NCBI GenBank assembly: GCA_964409645.1
Contig: CAYPEK010000001.1
Span: 137,043 to 201,042, forward strand
DNA length: 64,000 nt
Direction of reading: 5' to 3'
Source: CAYPEK01 sp964409645
Lineage (GTDB): Bacteria > UBP15 > UBA6099
The translations under genes and the position numbers were made by a program. Positions within the stretch are counted from its first letter, which is position 1. Each line of letters opens with the position of its first letter. Positions 47,604 to 56,178 of the stretch are shown here, in pieces. The notes under the pieces were generated by a model. It did no database searches. It had not been told where the DNA came from and saw only the letters and a program-made list of their open reading frames with translations.

Positions 47604-48968
47604 ATGAAAAAAGAAGAATCGAAAAGCAAGATACCGGTCGTGTCGCTTGTGGGGCGTCCGAACGTGGGCAAGTCAACGCTGTTCAACCGGCTGATAGGGC
47701 GGCGGATAGCGATTGTGGACGACACGCCGGGCGTGACGCGGGACCGGATTTTCGGGCGTTGCGAGATGGGCGGCGTGCCGGTGTACCTTGTGGACACGGG
47801 CGGAATTTCGTCGTACGCGGACAAGTCGGAGATGGACCGGAACGTCGAGAAGCAGGTGATGACGACGTTCGAGGATTCGGACTTGGTCGTGTTTGTCGTG
47901 GACGCTGTTGCGGGGCTGATGCCTGAGGACGAGTATGCGGCGAACGTGCTGCGGCGGTACCGGCGGCAGGTGTTGCTGGTTGCCAACAAGGCCGACAACG
48001 AAAAGCTCGCGGCGGCCGCGGCGGCGGATTTCTACAAGCTCGGTTTCGGCGAGCCGACGCCGGTTTCGTCCGCGCATGGGATAAACATCGAAGATCTAAA
48101 GCAAAAGATAGCGCCGCTGCTGCCGCCGGTCGAGGTTGCGGTGCGCACCGGGCCGCCGCTTAGGTTCTGCGTGGCGGGCCGGCCGAACGTGGGTAAGTCG
48201 TCGATCGTCAACGCAATTCTCGGAGAGGAGCGGTGCGTGGTTTCGTCCGTGCCGGGCACGACGCGCGACCGCGTGGACACCGAGTTCGAGCGCGACGGCC
48301 GCCATTTCGTGATAGTGGACACCGCCGGCATAAGAAAGCACAGGACGAGGATGGATCGGCTCGAATTTTTCAGTTCGACGCGTGCGCGCCGCGCGATCGT
48401 CGAGTCGGACGTCACGGTGCTCGTGCTCGACGGGCAGGAGGGCATCCTCGAGGGCGACAAGAAGGTGGCCGCCGAGATCATGGATATGAAGAAGGGTCTC
48501 GTGATCGCGGTGAACAAGATGGACCTGATCGAGGAACCGGATTTCGAGCGCTTCACGAACTACCTCGGCAGGGAGGCTCCGTTCCTGCGGTATTCTCCCG
48601 TTATTTACATGTCGGCGCTGAAGGGCGAGGGCATCGGCGACTTGCTCGACATGCTGATCGAGGTGAACGTGCGGATGAACGAAATGCTTCCGCTCGAACT
48701 GCTCAGAAACGTGATTTACGACGTGCGCGCGCTGTACTCGCCGCGCTCGAAGGGCACGCGCATCGGAGAAATCAAGAGCGTCACGCACGACCGCACGAAC
48801 CCGCCGCGGATAGTGATCCGTGTAAACGATACCGAGCTGTTCCAGCCCGCTTATGTGCGGCTGATCGAGAATCAGATAAGGTCGGTGTTCAACCTGCAGG
48901 GTGTGCCGCTCGACCTGACTCTGACGTCGCCGCCTAAGAAGAGCAACAAGCGGCCGACCCGGTCATGA
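47604..48968 (+). CDS. der: Ribosome assembly GTPase Der (EngA)
   Basis: A 454-residue protein with two tandem GTPase domains and a KH-like C-terminus. Domain 1 has GRPNVGKSTLFN, DTGG and NKAD; domain 2 has GRPNVGKSSIVN, DTAG and NKMD. The C-terminal RIGEIKSVTHDRTNPPRIVI segment is the KH-like domain. Der is essential for 50S subunit assembly. ATG 47604 is preferred over GTG 47595. It is not coupled to its neighbours. The sequence is complete. Confidence 0.96.
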   Translation: MKKEESKSKIPVVSLVGRPNVGKSTLFNRLIGRRIAIVDDTPGVTRDRIFGRCEMGGVPVYLVDTGGISSYADKSEMDRNVEKQVMTTFEDSDLVVFVVDAVAGLMPEDEYAANVLRRYRRQVLLVANKADNEKLAAAAAADFYKLGFGEPTPVSSAHGINIEDLKQKIAPLLPPVEVAVRTGPPLRFCVAGRPNVGKSSIVNAILGEERCVVSSVPGTTRDRVDTEFERDGRHFVIVDTAGIRKHRTRMDRLEFFSSTRARRAIVESDVTVLVLDGQEGILEGDKKVAAEIMDMKKGLVIAVNKMDLIEEPDFERFTNYLGREAPFLRYSPVIYMSALKGEGIGDLLDMLIEVNVRMNEMLPLELLRNVIYDVRALYSPRSKGTRIGEIKSVTHDRTNPPRIVIRVNDTELFQPAYVRLIENQIRSVFNLQGVPLDLTLTSPPKKSNKRPTRS

Positions 48969-48971
48969 ATC

Positions 48972-49042
48972 TATAGGGGCGTGTGCAAAGTGCTCCTACG
49001 AAGCGGCAGAATAATTAGTAGCGGCGCGTTGCACACGCCCCA
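48972..49042. repeat. Two degraded GGGGCACGT-type palindromes
   Basis: TATAGGGGCGTGTGCAAAGT followed by GCTCCTACG, and GCGGCGCGTTGCACACGCCCC. Members of the family at 27743. Confidence 0.6.
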
Positions 49043-49214
49043 TTCCGCGAAATAGCCGCAGATCAAACGACATGTAAGCGCAGACAAAACTACGAGTAAA
49101 GTTTTCTAAGAATATACAGATACTATTAATAGGCGACATGGCCGTACGTGTTTTTTTTAAAGATTTCCGCGCGTTGCCGGTAGCGCCCGGCGGCGCGGCG
49201 AAACGGAAAATTCG

Positions 49215-50273
49215 ATGGAGAACTATTATTTCTATCTTTTGATATTTGCTGCCGCTCTTGTGGTGGCTGTGTTTACGACGCCGCAGTTCATCAAGCTCGC
49301 GGTGAAACTCGGGGCGGTGGACCAGCCGGGGCCGCGCCGCGTGAACGTCAAACCGATCACGCGCATGGGCGGGCCGGCGATGTTCCTCGGTTTCACGGCG
49401 GCGGTTGTTGTGGCTGTTATTCTGCGCAAGGTGCCGCCGATGTACGCGATCGGCGTGTTGTCGGGCAGCGCGATCGTGTTCGGGGTCGGCCTCTGGGACG
49501 ACCTTCGCTCGCTGAAGCCGGTGCCGAAGCTGCTCGCGCACATCACCGCTGGCTGTGTCGCCTTCGGATTCGGTGTCCGGATTTCGTTCGTGACCAATCC
49601 GTTCGGCGGCGGCATGATAATTCTCCCGGAATGGGTTTCGTTAGCAGTCACCGTATTCTGGCTGATCGGCACGACGAACGCGATGAACCTGATCGACGGG
49701 CTGGACGGACTCGCTGCCGGGATCGTAACCATCGCGACGCTGACGTTCTTCCTCGTCGCCAACGGCCACGGGCAGACGGACAGCGCGCTGATGTCGCTCG
49801 CGCTCGCGGGCGCGGCGGGCGGTTTCCTACGCTGGAACTTCTATCCCGCCAAAACGATCATGGGCGATTCCGGCGCGTACTTCCTCGGATTCACGGCGGC
49901 GGCACTCGCCGTCAACGGAGCGTTCAAAAGCACAACCGCGATCACTCTGCTCGTGCCGATTTTCGCGCTCGGGCTTCCGATATTCGACACAACGTTCGCG
50001 ATCGCCCGCCGGCTGCACGACCACAAACCGGTGATGCACGAGGCGGACAAGAAGCACGTACACCACAGGTTGCTCGCGTCCGGCTTCAACCACCGTCAGA
50101 CGGTGATGGTATGCTATCTGATCACGCTTGCGCTCAGCGCGGCCGCACTCGCGATCGGGAAGGAATGGCTGCTCGCGGTGTATCTCTTCGCGGCGGTGGT
50201 GGCGCTGGTGGTGTTGCTGATCGGCGTCGGAAAAGTCGTCAAAAGAAAAAAGGAAAGAGTCGAAATAAACTAG
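49215..50273 (+). CDS. WecA/MraY-family polyprenyl-phosphate HexNAc-1-P transferase
   Basis: A 352-residue membrane enzyme with about eleven hydrophobic segments. Family motifs: RVNVKPITRMGGPAMF, WDDLRSLKPVPKLLAHI with the DD pair, NLIDGLDGLAAG, GDSGAYFLGF, and the HHRLL cytoplasmic loop (KKHVHHRLLASGFNHRQ). It transfers a sugar phosphate from a UDP-sugar to undecaprenyl phosphate, starting O-antigen, wall polymer or exopolysaccharide synthesis. The following gene is a WecB-like epimerase, so UDP-GlcNAc or UDP-ManNAc chemistry is likely. The stop TAG is 2 bases before the next ATG. Confidence 0.92.
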   Translation: MENYYFYLLIFAAALVVAVFTTPQFIKLAVKLGAVDQPGPRRVNVKPITRMGGPAMFLGFTAAVVVAVILRKVPPMYAIGVLSGSAIVFGVGLWDDLRSLKPVPKLLAHITAGCVAFGFGVRISFVTNPFGGGMIILPEWVSLAVTVFWLIGTTNAMNLIDGLDGLAAGIVTIATLTFFLVANGHGQTDSALMSLALAGAAGGFLRWNFYPAKTIMGDSGAYFLGFTAAALAVNGAFKSTTAITLLVPIFALGLPIFDTTFAIARRLHDHKPVMHEADKKHVHHRLLASGFNHRQTVMVCYLITLALSAAALAIGKEWLLAVYLFAAVVALVVLLIGVGKVVKRKKERVEIN

Positions 50274-50275
50274 GC

Positions 50276-51418
50276 ATGGAAAAGCTCAAGGTGTGTTCGG
50301 TCTTCGGCACGCGTCCGGAGGCGATAAAAATGGCGCCGGTGGTGCTCGAGCTGCTCAAGCGCCCGGAGTGCGACCATAAGCTGATTGTCACCGGCCAGCA
50401 CCGCGCGATGCTCGACCAGATGCTCGCGCTGTTCGGCCTCAAGCCGGACTACGACCTCAACATAATGCTCGCGCGGCAGACGCTGACGCAGATCACGACG
50501 CGCGCGCTCGAAGGAATGATGGGCGTGCTCGAAGAGGCGCGGCCGGACGTCGTGCTCGTGCACGGCGACACTTCGACGTCGTTCGTGGCGTCGCTCGCGG
50601 CGTACTACGCGCAGACGGCGATCGGGCACGTCGAGGCGGGCCTTCGCACCGGCGAGCGCTACAATCCGTTCCCGGAGGAGATGAACCGCCGCCTCACCGA
50701 CGCGCTCGCGGACATTTATTTCGCACCGACGGTTTCCGCCAAAGAGCAGCTCCTGCGCGAGAACATCGAGCAGCGCCGCATTTTTGTCACCGGCAACACG
50801 GTGATCGACGCGCTGCTGATGGTCGCCGGGCGGCCCGCGCCGACGGACCTGATTCCGGATGTGCCGGCGGACGCCGACGTCGTGCTCGTCGAAGCGCACA
50901 GGCGCGAGAACCTCGGCGAACCGATGCGAGAGATATGCCTTGCGATCAGAGACGTCGTGCGTGCGGAACAGAACACGCACATCGTCTTTCCGGTGCACCT
51001 CAACCCGGCGGTGCGAGATACCGTGTTCGACGTGCTCGAAGGTGAGCCACGCGTGCACCTTCTGCAGCCGCAGGACTACCTGCCGTTCGTCATGCTGATG
51101 AAGCGCGCGAAAGTGATAATGACCGATTCGGGCGGAATTCAGGAGGAGGGCCCGTCGCTGAAGCGGCCTGTTCTCGTTCTCCGAACGGCAACAGAGCGAC
51201 CGGAGGCGGTCGCCGCGCGCACCGCGATTCTTCTCGGACACGACAGGGAGAAGATCGCCGACACAACGCTGCGGCTTCTCAGGGACGATGCGTTTTATAA
51301 GGAAGCGACAAGTTCGGCTAACCCCTACGGCGACGGCGCCGCTTCGAAACGGACCGTCGATGCGCTCCTGTATTTCTTCGGGCGAACCCAGACGCCGCCG
51401 GATGAATTTTCATTTTAA
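50276..51418 (+). CDS. wecB: UDP-N-acetylglucosamine 2-epimerase (non-hydrolysing)
   Basis: A 380-residue WecB-type enzyme that interconverts UDP-GlcNAc and UDP-ManNAc. It starts KVCSVFGTRPEAIKMAPVV and has VLVHGDTSTS, GHVEAGLRTGERYNPFPEEMNRRLTD, VTGNTVIDAL, EAHRRENLG, and DSGGIQEEGPSLKRPVLVLR with ERPEA. All substrate-contact motifs are present. ATG 50276 is right after the transferase stop; the open frame further upstream lies inside that gene and is not coding. Together the pair supplies and loads an aminosugar for a surface polymer. Confidence 0.95.
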   Translation: MEKLKVCSVFGTRPEAIKMAPVVLELLKRPECDHKLIVTGQHRAMLDQMLALFGLKPDYDLNIMLARQTLTQITTRALEGMMGVLEEARPDVVLVHGDTSTSFVASLAAYYAQTAIGHVEAGLRTGERYNPFPEEMNRRLTDALADIYFAPTVSAKEQLLRENIEQRRIFVTGNTVIDALLMVAGRPAPTDLIPDVPADADVVLVEAHRRENLGEPMREICLAIRDVVRAEQNTHIVFPVHLNPAVRDTVFDVLEGEPRVHLLQPQDYLPFVMLMKRAKVIMTDSGGIQEEGPSLKRPVLVLRTATERPEAVAARTAILLGHDREKIADTTLRLLRDDAFYKEATSSANPYGDGAASKRTVDALLYFFGRTQTPPDEFSF

Positions 51419-51545
51419 ACATTAGAAACAGCCAATTCAAATTCTGTCGATTTTATGTTGTAGTCCCATAGCGGATAATTAGTTGACAATAGTTTATTAT
51501 TGTTGTTGCAATATTTGTGAAGTTGTTCAACGTTTTGTATTTAAT

Positions 51546-51579
51546 ATGTAGGGCGGGGTCGCCGTACCCCGCCGACGTA
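51546..51579 (+). repeat. REP sequence, left arm
   Basis: ATGTAGGGCGGGGTCGCCGT then ACCCCGCCGACGTA. Its complement, with 2 differences in 34, is at 51797-51830. Confidence 0.8.
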
Positions 51580-51638
51580 TCACCCGACGAAACTGCCTCG
51601 GAGAAAACATCTTAAGCATCCAGAAATGATATTGATAA

Positions 51639-51761
51639 TATCATGCTAAGAGGAAATATATTATGGATAATCCGGTGAGAGCGGGACTATGTAAGACCGC
51701 AGAAGATTGGCTCTATCAGGGTGAACTGTATTTGTTTGAGTATAAGAGGGTTTCCGGGTGA
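51639..51761 (+). pseudogene. Remnant of a REP-associated tyrosine transposase (RAYT, Y1_Tnp)
   Basis: The frame after a stop reads YHAKRKYIMDNPVRAGLCK, then TAEDWLYQGELYLFEYKRVSG and TGA at 51759-51761. YI.DNPVRAGL followed by a Trp-containing dW.y segment is the C-terminal signature of RAYT transposases. The catalytic HUH and Tyr parts are absent, so this is a 3' relic. It lies between two inverted REP sequences, the usual substrate of such enzymes. Confidence 0.75.
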
Positions 51762-51796
51762 AAGTTTTTGATGAAATGTTACGGATGGCAAAACGT

Positions 51797-51830
51797 TACG
51801 TCGGCGGGGTGCGGCGACCCCACCCTACAT
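51797..51830 (-). repeat. REP sequence, right arm
   Basis: TACGTCGGCGGGGTGCGGCG then ACCCCACCCTACAT; inverted partner of 51546-51579. Confidence 0.8.
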
Positions 51831-51974
51831 CAATTTTATATTGCGGTTAAAAGGCCTTGTTCAGATAACATCCATTCGCGTTAAAACAATCATGCAAGAT
51901 GGTCGAAATATTCTAGAGGTATTGAAATGCTGATTACTATATAATTTTTCGGACGATGCAACGGGGAGGTTTGT

Positions 51975-52388
51975 ATGAAAACTCACACGGAATATCTTTG
52001 GTTCGAGACGAAGAAGAAACGAGATTACATAAACATTACGGGGCAGGTGGATGAGGCGCTGCGGAAGAGCGGGATTCAGGAGGGAATGGCGCTTGTGTCC
52101 GCGATGCACATAACGGCCGGAGTGTACGTCAACGACGCCGAGGACGGGCTGATTCAGGACATTGACGAGTGGCTTCAGAAACTCGCGCCGGAGGGGCCGG
52201 ACTACCGGCACCACCGCACGGGCGAAGTGAACGGCGACGCGCACTTGAAGAATCTTCTCATCGGGCATGAGGTGATTATCCCGGTCACGAAGGGCCGCCT
52301 CGATTTCGGTCCGTGGCAGCAGGTGTACTACGCTGAGTTCGACGGCCGCCGCCGGAAACGCCTTATCATCAAAATCATGGGCGAATGA
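51975..52388 (+). CDS. yjbQ: YjbQ-family protein, copy 2
   Basis: A 137-residue paralogue of the protein at 46975. It has GMALVSAMHITAGVYVND, the HHRTGEVNGDAHLKNLLIGHEVIIPV metal-site region and GPWQQVYYAEFDGRRRKRLIIK. It keeps the YjbQ pattern more typically than copy 1, which has lost the HITAG His in the GATGG segment. GGGGAGG supplies a strong ribosome site. The two paralogues flank der and the wecA/wecB-like genes, and each stands next to mobile repeats. Function as for copy 1 is uncertain. Confidence 0.9.
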   Translation: MKTHTEYLWFETKKKRDYINITGQVDEALRKSGIQEGMALVSAMHITAGVYVNDAEDGLIQDIDEWLQKLAPEGPDYRHHRTGEVNGDAHLKNLLIGHEVIIPVTKGRLDFGPWQQVYYAEFDGRRRKRLIIKIMGE

Positions 52389-52560
52389 AAAGATAGTGAC
52401 CGGTAAAAGATCAAAAGCAGGGCACGACATTTATTTAATGCCCGTTTTCCACACTATCAGATTTTCCAATGCTCTGACGGCTTCTTTCTTTTGATGTGTT
52501 GGCCTGAGCATCTTTTTTTGGATAAAATAAGCCAACTATAAAAATGCGGAGGGCGTGGAT

Positions 52561-55374
52561 ATGCGGAAGGCCCTGTTTGTGATTCTTGCGGCCGCGGCGG
52601 TGTTTGCGGGTACGGCGCGTGCGGAGCAGTTGACGGTCGGCAATAAGGCGGTGACGCGCACATTCAATCTCGAAGAGGGCCGGTTCAGGACGGTTTCCTT
52701 CACGAACAATCTCACCGGCGGCAAACTCTCGGTTTCGGGGCCCGAGTTCGAGGTTGTTTTCATGGACGGGAAACGAACTACGTCTGATTATATGCTTGCG
52801 AGGATGAAATCGCGGTCGGACGACGGGACGTCGTTTGTAGTGTCGTTCGAGGGCGCGAACATGAAAGCGGAAGCGTCGTACGAGGCGCCGGCCGGCGGCC
52901 AACTCATCAGGAAGAGTTTGAGAATCTGCAACGGCGAAGCGATGGATGTCACTGTCGATTCGATGATTGTGGAGAATTTCGGCGCTGTCGCTGGTGCGCA
53001 ACACGGCGGCATGGGACAGCCGGTGATGGCGGGCGATTTCTGGTTCGGCCTCGAGTCTCCGGTGGGATACGACGATGTTAAAGACGGAGTGGTGACGCTG
53101 TATCACTATCCGGGATGGAAGCTGGACCCGGGCAAGTGCGACGAGTCATTCGCGGCGGCGGCCGGTGTTGCGGAAGCGGGACAGATCGAGGAGGCGTTCA
53201 AGGATTATGCGGATTCGATCCGCTATATGGTGAAGCCGCACCTGCTGTACAACTCATGGTACGACGTGCGCTCGGAGGGGATGAGCGTTAAGAAGTTCGA
53301 GGACGTTTACGAGCAGTTTCGAAAAGGGTTGGGCAAGTACGGTGTGAAGCTGGACTATCTCGTCGTGGACGACGGCTGGCAGGAGCACGACAGCATCTGG
53401 GGCGCGAGCAAGAGGACGTTCCCGGACGACTTCAAGCCGCTGAACGACATACTGAACCGCGGCGGAACCGAGCTCGGAATATGGCTCCCGCTGTGCGGCT
53501 ACGGTCTGAACGCCGCATGGGGACGGCAGTTCGGCTACGAGGTGAACGAAAGCACGAACACGTATTACTGCCTCGCGGGTCCGAAGTATAACGAAGTTCT
53601 GCGTGTGCGGCTGCGCGAGCTGATCGAGAAGGACGGCGCACGCTATTTCAAGCACGATTTCAATTTCCTGATATGCAATGACAAGGATACGAAGTGGCCG
53701 GCGACGGATCGGCACAGCTACGAGGCGAACACGGTGGCCGAGGAAGGGCTGCTCGATTTTCTGCACAGCGTGAACAAGGACGTCTATCTGAACGTGACAT
53801 CGTACATGTGGCTGAGCCCGTGGTGGCTGTCGCACGCGGACACGCTGTGGATCGGCAGTTCGGACTACGGCTGGGACAAGGCGACTGTGTCGCTCGAACC
53901 GCGCGACTGGGCGATTAACTACGTTGACGGCTGGGTGTACCGCAGGATCATCGAAGAGGGCGCGCGGTTCCCGATCAATGCGCTGATGACGCACGGTATC
54001 ATCGACGGCTCCATCAACCGGCTAGGCGGCGAGGACGAAGGTTTCCACACGTGGGCGGACAATGTGATCATCTATCTCGGGCGCGGAGTTTACATGCGCG
54101 AGTTGTATCTATCGCCGGAGCTCATGGATGATCCGAAATGGGCATTCCTTGCACAGGCGGATAAATGGGCAAACTCGAACAACGCGGTGTTCGCGCGCAC
54201 GCAGTGGATTGGCGGCGACCCGCGAAAAGCGGAGCCTTACGGATACCGTCACTACGGCGGGGGAGCCGAGCTTTTCGTGCTGCGCAATCCGGGGATGGAG
54301 CCGGCGGCATACGATCTGCCGCTCAAGGACGGGATGGCGCTCGAACAGGTTTATCCGTATCCGGGGACTGTCCCCGGCGGCGGCCATGTGGTGCTGAGCG
54401 GGCTGGATGTTGCGGTGCTGCGTCCTGTTGACAAACAGCGATTTGAAAAGGCGGGGTTGCCGGTGGTCGCGTCTGAGTCGTCGCCGAAATGGGCGCTCGC
54501 ACCCGAGACGCCGGGTAGGCTCTGCGCGGTCGAAAACGATTCGTATGTTTGTAAGGTACGAGTGACCGCGCCGGAGAATGACGCGCCTGTGTTTTACGCG
54601 GCGCTCTACACGGGCAGCGAGTACATGGTGAGCCGCGTCGAGATTGACGGCGGGAGCGTGTCGTCGAGCGAGGGGCTGGGCTGGCGGCTGTTCAAAAAGA
54701 AGCTCGGCGGCGGGAGCAGGACAGTTACGGTGAAGATTCCGCTGCGTGCGGCGCTGGAGTCGCCGTTCGCGGAGTTGAAATACAAATTCACTTGCTATTT
54801 AGAAACGAATCAGCCGGTTGAAGGGAAGAAGTCGCTCAAGGCGGGCGCGCTGACGGAAACGGACGAACTGCCGCCCATGCGCGATCCGGGAATGCGCCGC
54901 GTCGTGCTGTCGATCCCGGCGGATCAGCAGGCCGCGCTCGATTTCTCGTCGGATGAATTCGGCAAATGGGCGGCGCCGACGGCCGAGGATCTGAAGAGAA
55001 TAACCGCAGCGAAGATCCGCATAGAGGTATTCGGGGCAAAGAACGGTACGGTACGTTCGATATTGCTGAACAGCCGTCCGGCGGGCGGCGTCCCGAACAA
55101 CAATTTCCCGTACATAATTTGGCAGGCATATACTATCGACGTTCCGGAAACCGCGTTCAGCGGAATTAAGCCCGAAAACAAGCTGGCGGTCAGCGATCTG
55201 ACGGGCGGGCCGCTGAAGTTCAGGAACGTGTCACTCGCCGTGCAGCTCGCGGACGGCACTTGGCGCTCGACGAATGTGTCGGATGTGGTGCAGACAATAG
55301 GCTCTTCTGATTGGGAATACGCGGAAGGCCCGGTGGCGAAGAACACGACCAAACCGATTGTGCTGAAGTTTTAA
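52561..55374 (+). CDS. Secreted alpha-galactosidase-like glycoside hydrolase (GH36/GH27 type)
   Basis: A 937-residue exported protein. ATG 52561 is chosen because GGAGGG is 8 bases before it. The signal peptide is RKALFVILAAAAVFAGTARA. An N-terminal beta-sandwich is followed by a TIM barrel with LDYLVVDDGWQEHDSIW, ARYFKHDFNFL (likely nucleophile Asp, as in the K-x-D motif) and WIGSSDYGWDKA. The C-terminal 250 residues form further beta domains. The family is melibiase-like; the exact substrate is not clear. It may feed the GPH symporter at 12572. No lipobox is present, so it is periplasmic or released. Confidence 0.78.
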   Translation: MRKALFVILAAAAVFAGTARAEQLTVGNKAVTRTFNLEEGRFRTVSFTNNLTGGKLSVSGPEFEVVFMDGKRTTSDYMLARMKSRSDDGTSFVVSFEGANMKAEASYEAPAGGQLIRKSLRICNGEAMDVTVDSMIVENFGAVAGAQHGGMGQPVMAGDFWFGLESPVGYDDVKDGVVTLYHYPGWKLDPGKCDESFAAAAGVAEAGQIEEAFKDYADSIRYMVKPHLLYNSWYDVRSEGMSVKKFEDVYEQFRKGLGKYGVKLDYLVVDDGWQEHDSIWGASKRTFPDDFKPLNDILNRGGTELGIWLPLCGYGLNAAWGRQFGYEVNESTNTYYCLAGPKYNEVLRVRLRELIEKDGARYFKHDFNFLICNDKDTKWPATDRHSYEANTVAEEGLLDFLHSVNKDVYLNVTSYMWLSPWWLSHADTLWIGSSDYGWDKATVSLEPRDWAINYVDGWVYRRIIEEGARFPINALMTHGIIDGSINRLGGEDEGFHTWADNVIIYLGRGVYMRELYLSPELMDDPKWAFLAQADKWANSNNAVFARTQWIGGDPRKAEPYGYRHYGGGAELFVLRNPGMEPAAYDLPLKDGMALEQVYPYPGTVPGGGHVVLSGLDVAVLRPVDKQRFEKAGLPVVASESSPKWALAPETPGRLCAVENDSYVCKVRVTAPENDAPVFYAALYTGSEYMVSRVEIDGGSVSSSEGLGWRLFKKKLGGGSRTVTVKIPLRAALESPFAELKYKFTCYLETNQPVEGKKSLKAGALTETDELPPMRDPGMRRVVLSIPADQQAALDFSSDEFGKWAAPTAEDLKRITAAKIRIEVFGAKNGTVRSILLNSRPAGGVPNNNFPYIIWQAYTIDVPETAFSGIKPENKLAVSDLTGGPLKFRNVSLAVQLADGTWRSTNVSDVVQTIGSSDWEYAEGPVAKNTTKPIVLKF

Positions 55375-55376
55375 AA

Positions 55377-55498
55377 GCAGAATATAGAATACAGAATTTA
55401 GAATATAGCGAAAAAGCAAAAAGATTGAGGCGCTTGTTTTTTTATATTTATTGCGGTTTTTTTACTGCTGTATTCTATATTCTCTATTCTATATTCTC
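55377..55498. repeat. GAATATAG inverted repeat
   Basis: GCAGAATATAGAATACAG begins 3 bases after the galactosidase-like gene; the inverse (CTGTATTCTATATTCTC, twice in part) ends at 55498. A related stretch occurs at 62322-62347. Confidence 0.65.
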
Positions 55499-55530
55499 AT
55501 TTTTAATATTTTGTGCTTTGACGGTTCCGT

Positions 55531-55559
55531 TTGACACTCCATGGGGCATTTCCTACACT
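55531..55559 (+). promoter_or_regulatory. his operon promoter, probably leaderless
   Basis: TTGACA (55531-55536), exact 17-bp spacer, TACACT (55554-55559). The predicted start site falls at the hisH ATG (55567), and no ribosome site is present. Confidence 0.7.
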
Positions 55560-55566
55560 ATCTTCT

Positions 55567-56178
55567 ATGATTGCGATAATTGACTATGGAATGGGTAATT
55601 TAGGAAGCGTTCAGAAGGGGTTCGAGAAAGCGGGGCTGGACGCGCGGGTCGTGACCGCGGCGAAAGATGTGCGGGACGCGAGCGGTGTTGTGCTGCCCGG
55701 CGTCGGCGCGTTCGCGGCGGCGATGGAGAACCTCGAAAAGAACAACCTCACGGGCGTGATTCTCGACCAGATCGCGGCGGGCAAGCCGTTTCTCGGAATC
55801 TGCCTCGGCCTGCAGATGCTGTTCGAGTACAGCGAGGAGTTCAAGCGCGTGCCGGGCCTCGGGTTGTACAAGGGCAAGGTGGTGCGGTTCACGGGCGACA
55901 TGAAGGTGCCGCACATGGGCTGGAACCAACTCGAATTCAAGAAGCGGCCGCCGGTGTCGGAAGACATTCCGGACGGTTCGTTCTTTTATTTCGTCCACTC
56001 TTTCTACGTCGCGCCTGATGACGATTCGCTCGCACTCACGGTGACGAACTACGACGGTTTCGAGTTCGTGTCGTCGATCTCGAAGGACAATGTGACCGCC
56101 GTGCAGTTCCACCCGGAGAAGAGCCAGCGGATGGGGCTGCGGCTGCTGCAGAATTTCGGGAGGTCCGCCGAGAAATGA
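55567..56178 (+). CDS. hisH: Imidazole glycerol phosphate synthase, glutaminase subunit
   Basis: A 203-residue class I amidotransferase. Visible are MIAIIDYGMGNLGSV, VLPGVGAF, the nucleophile Cys in GICLGLQ, and the His-Glu pair in QFHPEKS. HisH feeds ammonia to HisF in histidine synthesis. ATG 55567 begins directly at MIAIIDYG, and longer frames upstream would overlap the promoter. It overlaps hisA by 4 bases. Confidence 0.96.
   Translation: MIAIIDYGMGNLGSVQKGFEKAGLDARVVTAAKDVRDASGVVLPGVGAFAAAMENLEKNNLTGVILDQIAAGKPFLGICLGLQMLFEYSEEFKRVPGLGLYKGKVVRFTGDMKVPHMGWNQLEFKKRPPVSEDIPDGSFFYFVHSFYVAPDDDSLALTVTNYDGFEFVSSISKDNVTAVQFHPEKSQRMGLRLLQNFGRSAEK

Larger units (their letters stand above)
51419..51974. 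other. Intergenic region with REP elements and a decayed transposase
   Basis: AT-rich DNA holding two REP sequences in inverted orientation (51546, 51797) around a RAYT remnant. The last 140 bases are plain AT-rich DNA with a GGGGAGG ribosome site for yjbQ copy 2. Confidence 0.7.

Noticed and set aside
49631..50275. A long N-terminal extension of the WecB-like epimerase
   Set aside because: It lies inside the WecA-like gene in another frame; ATG 50276 gives the family start.
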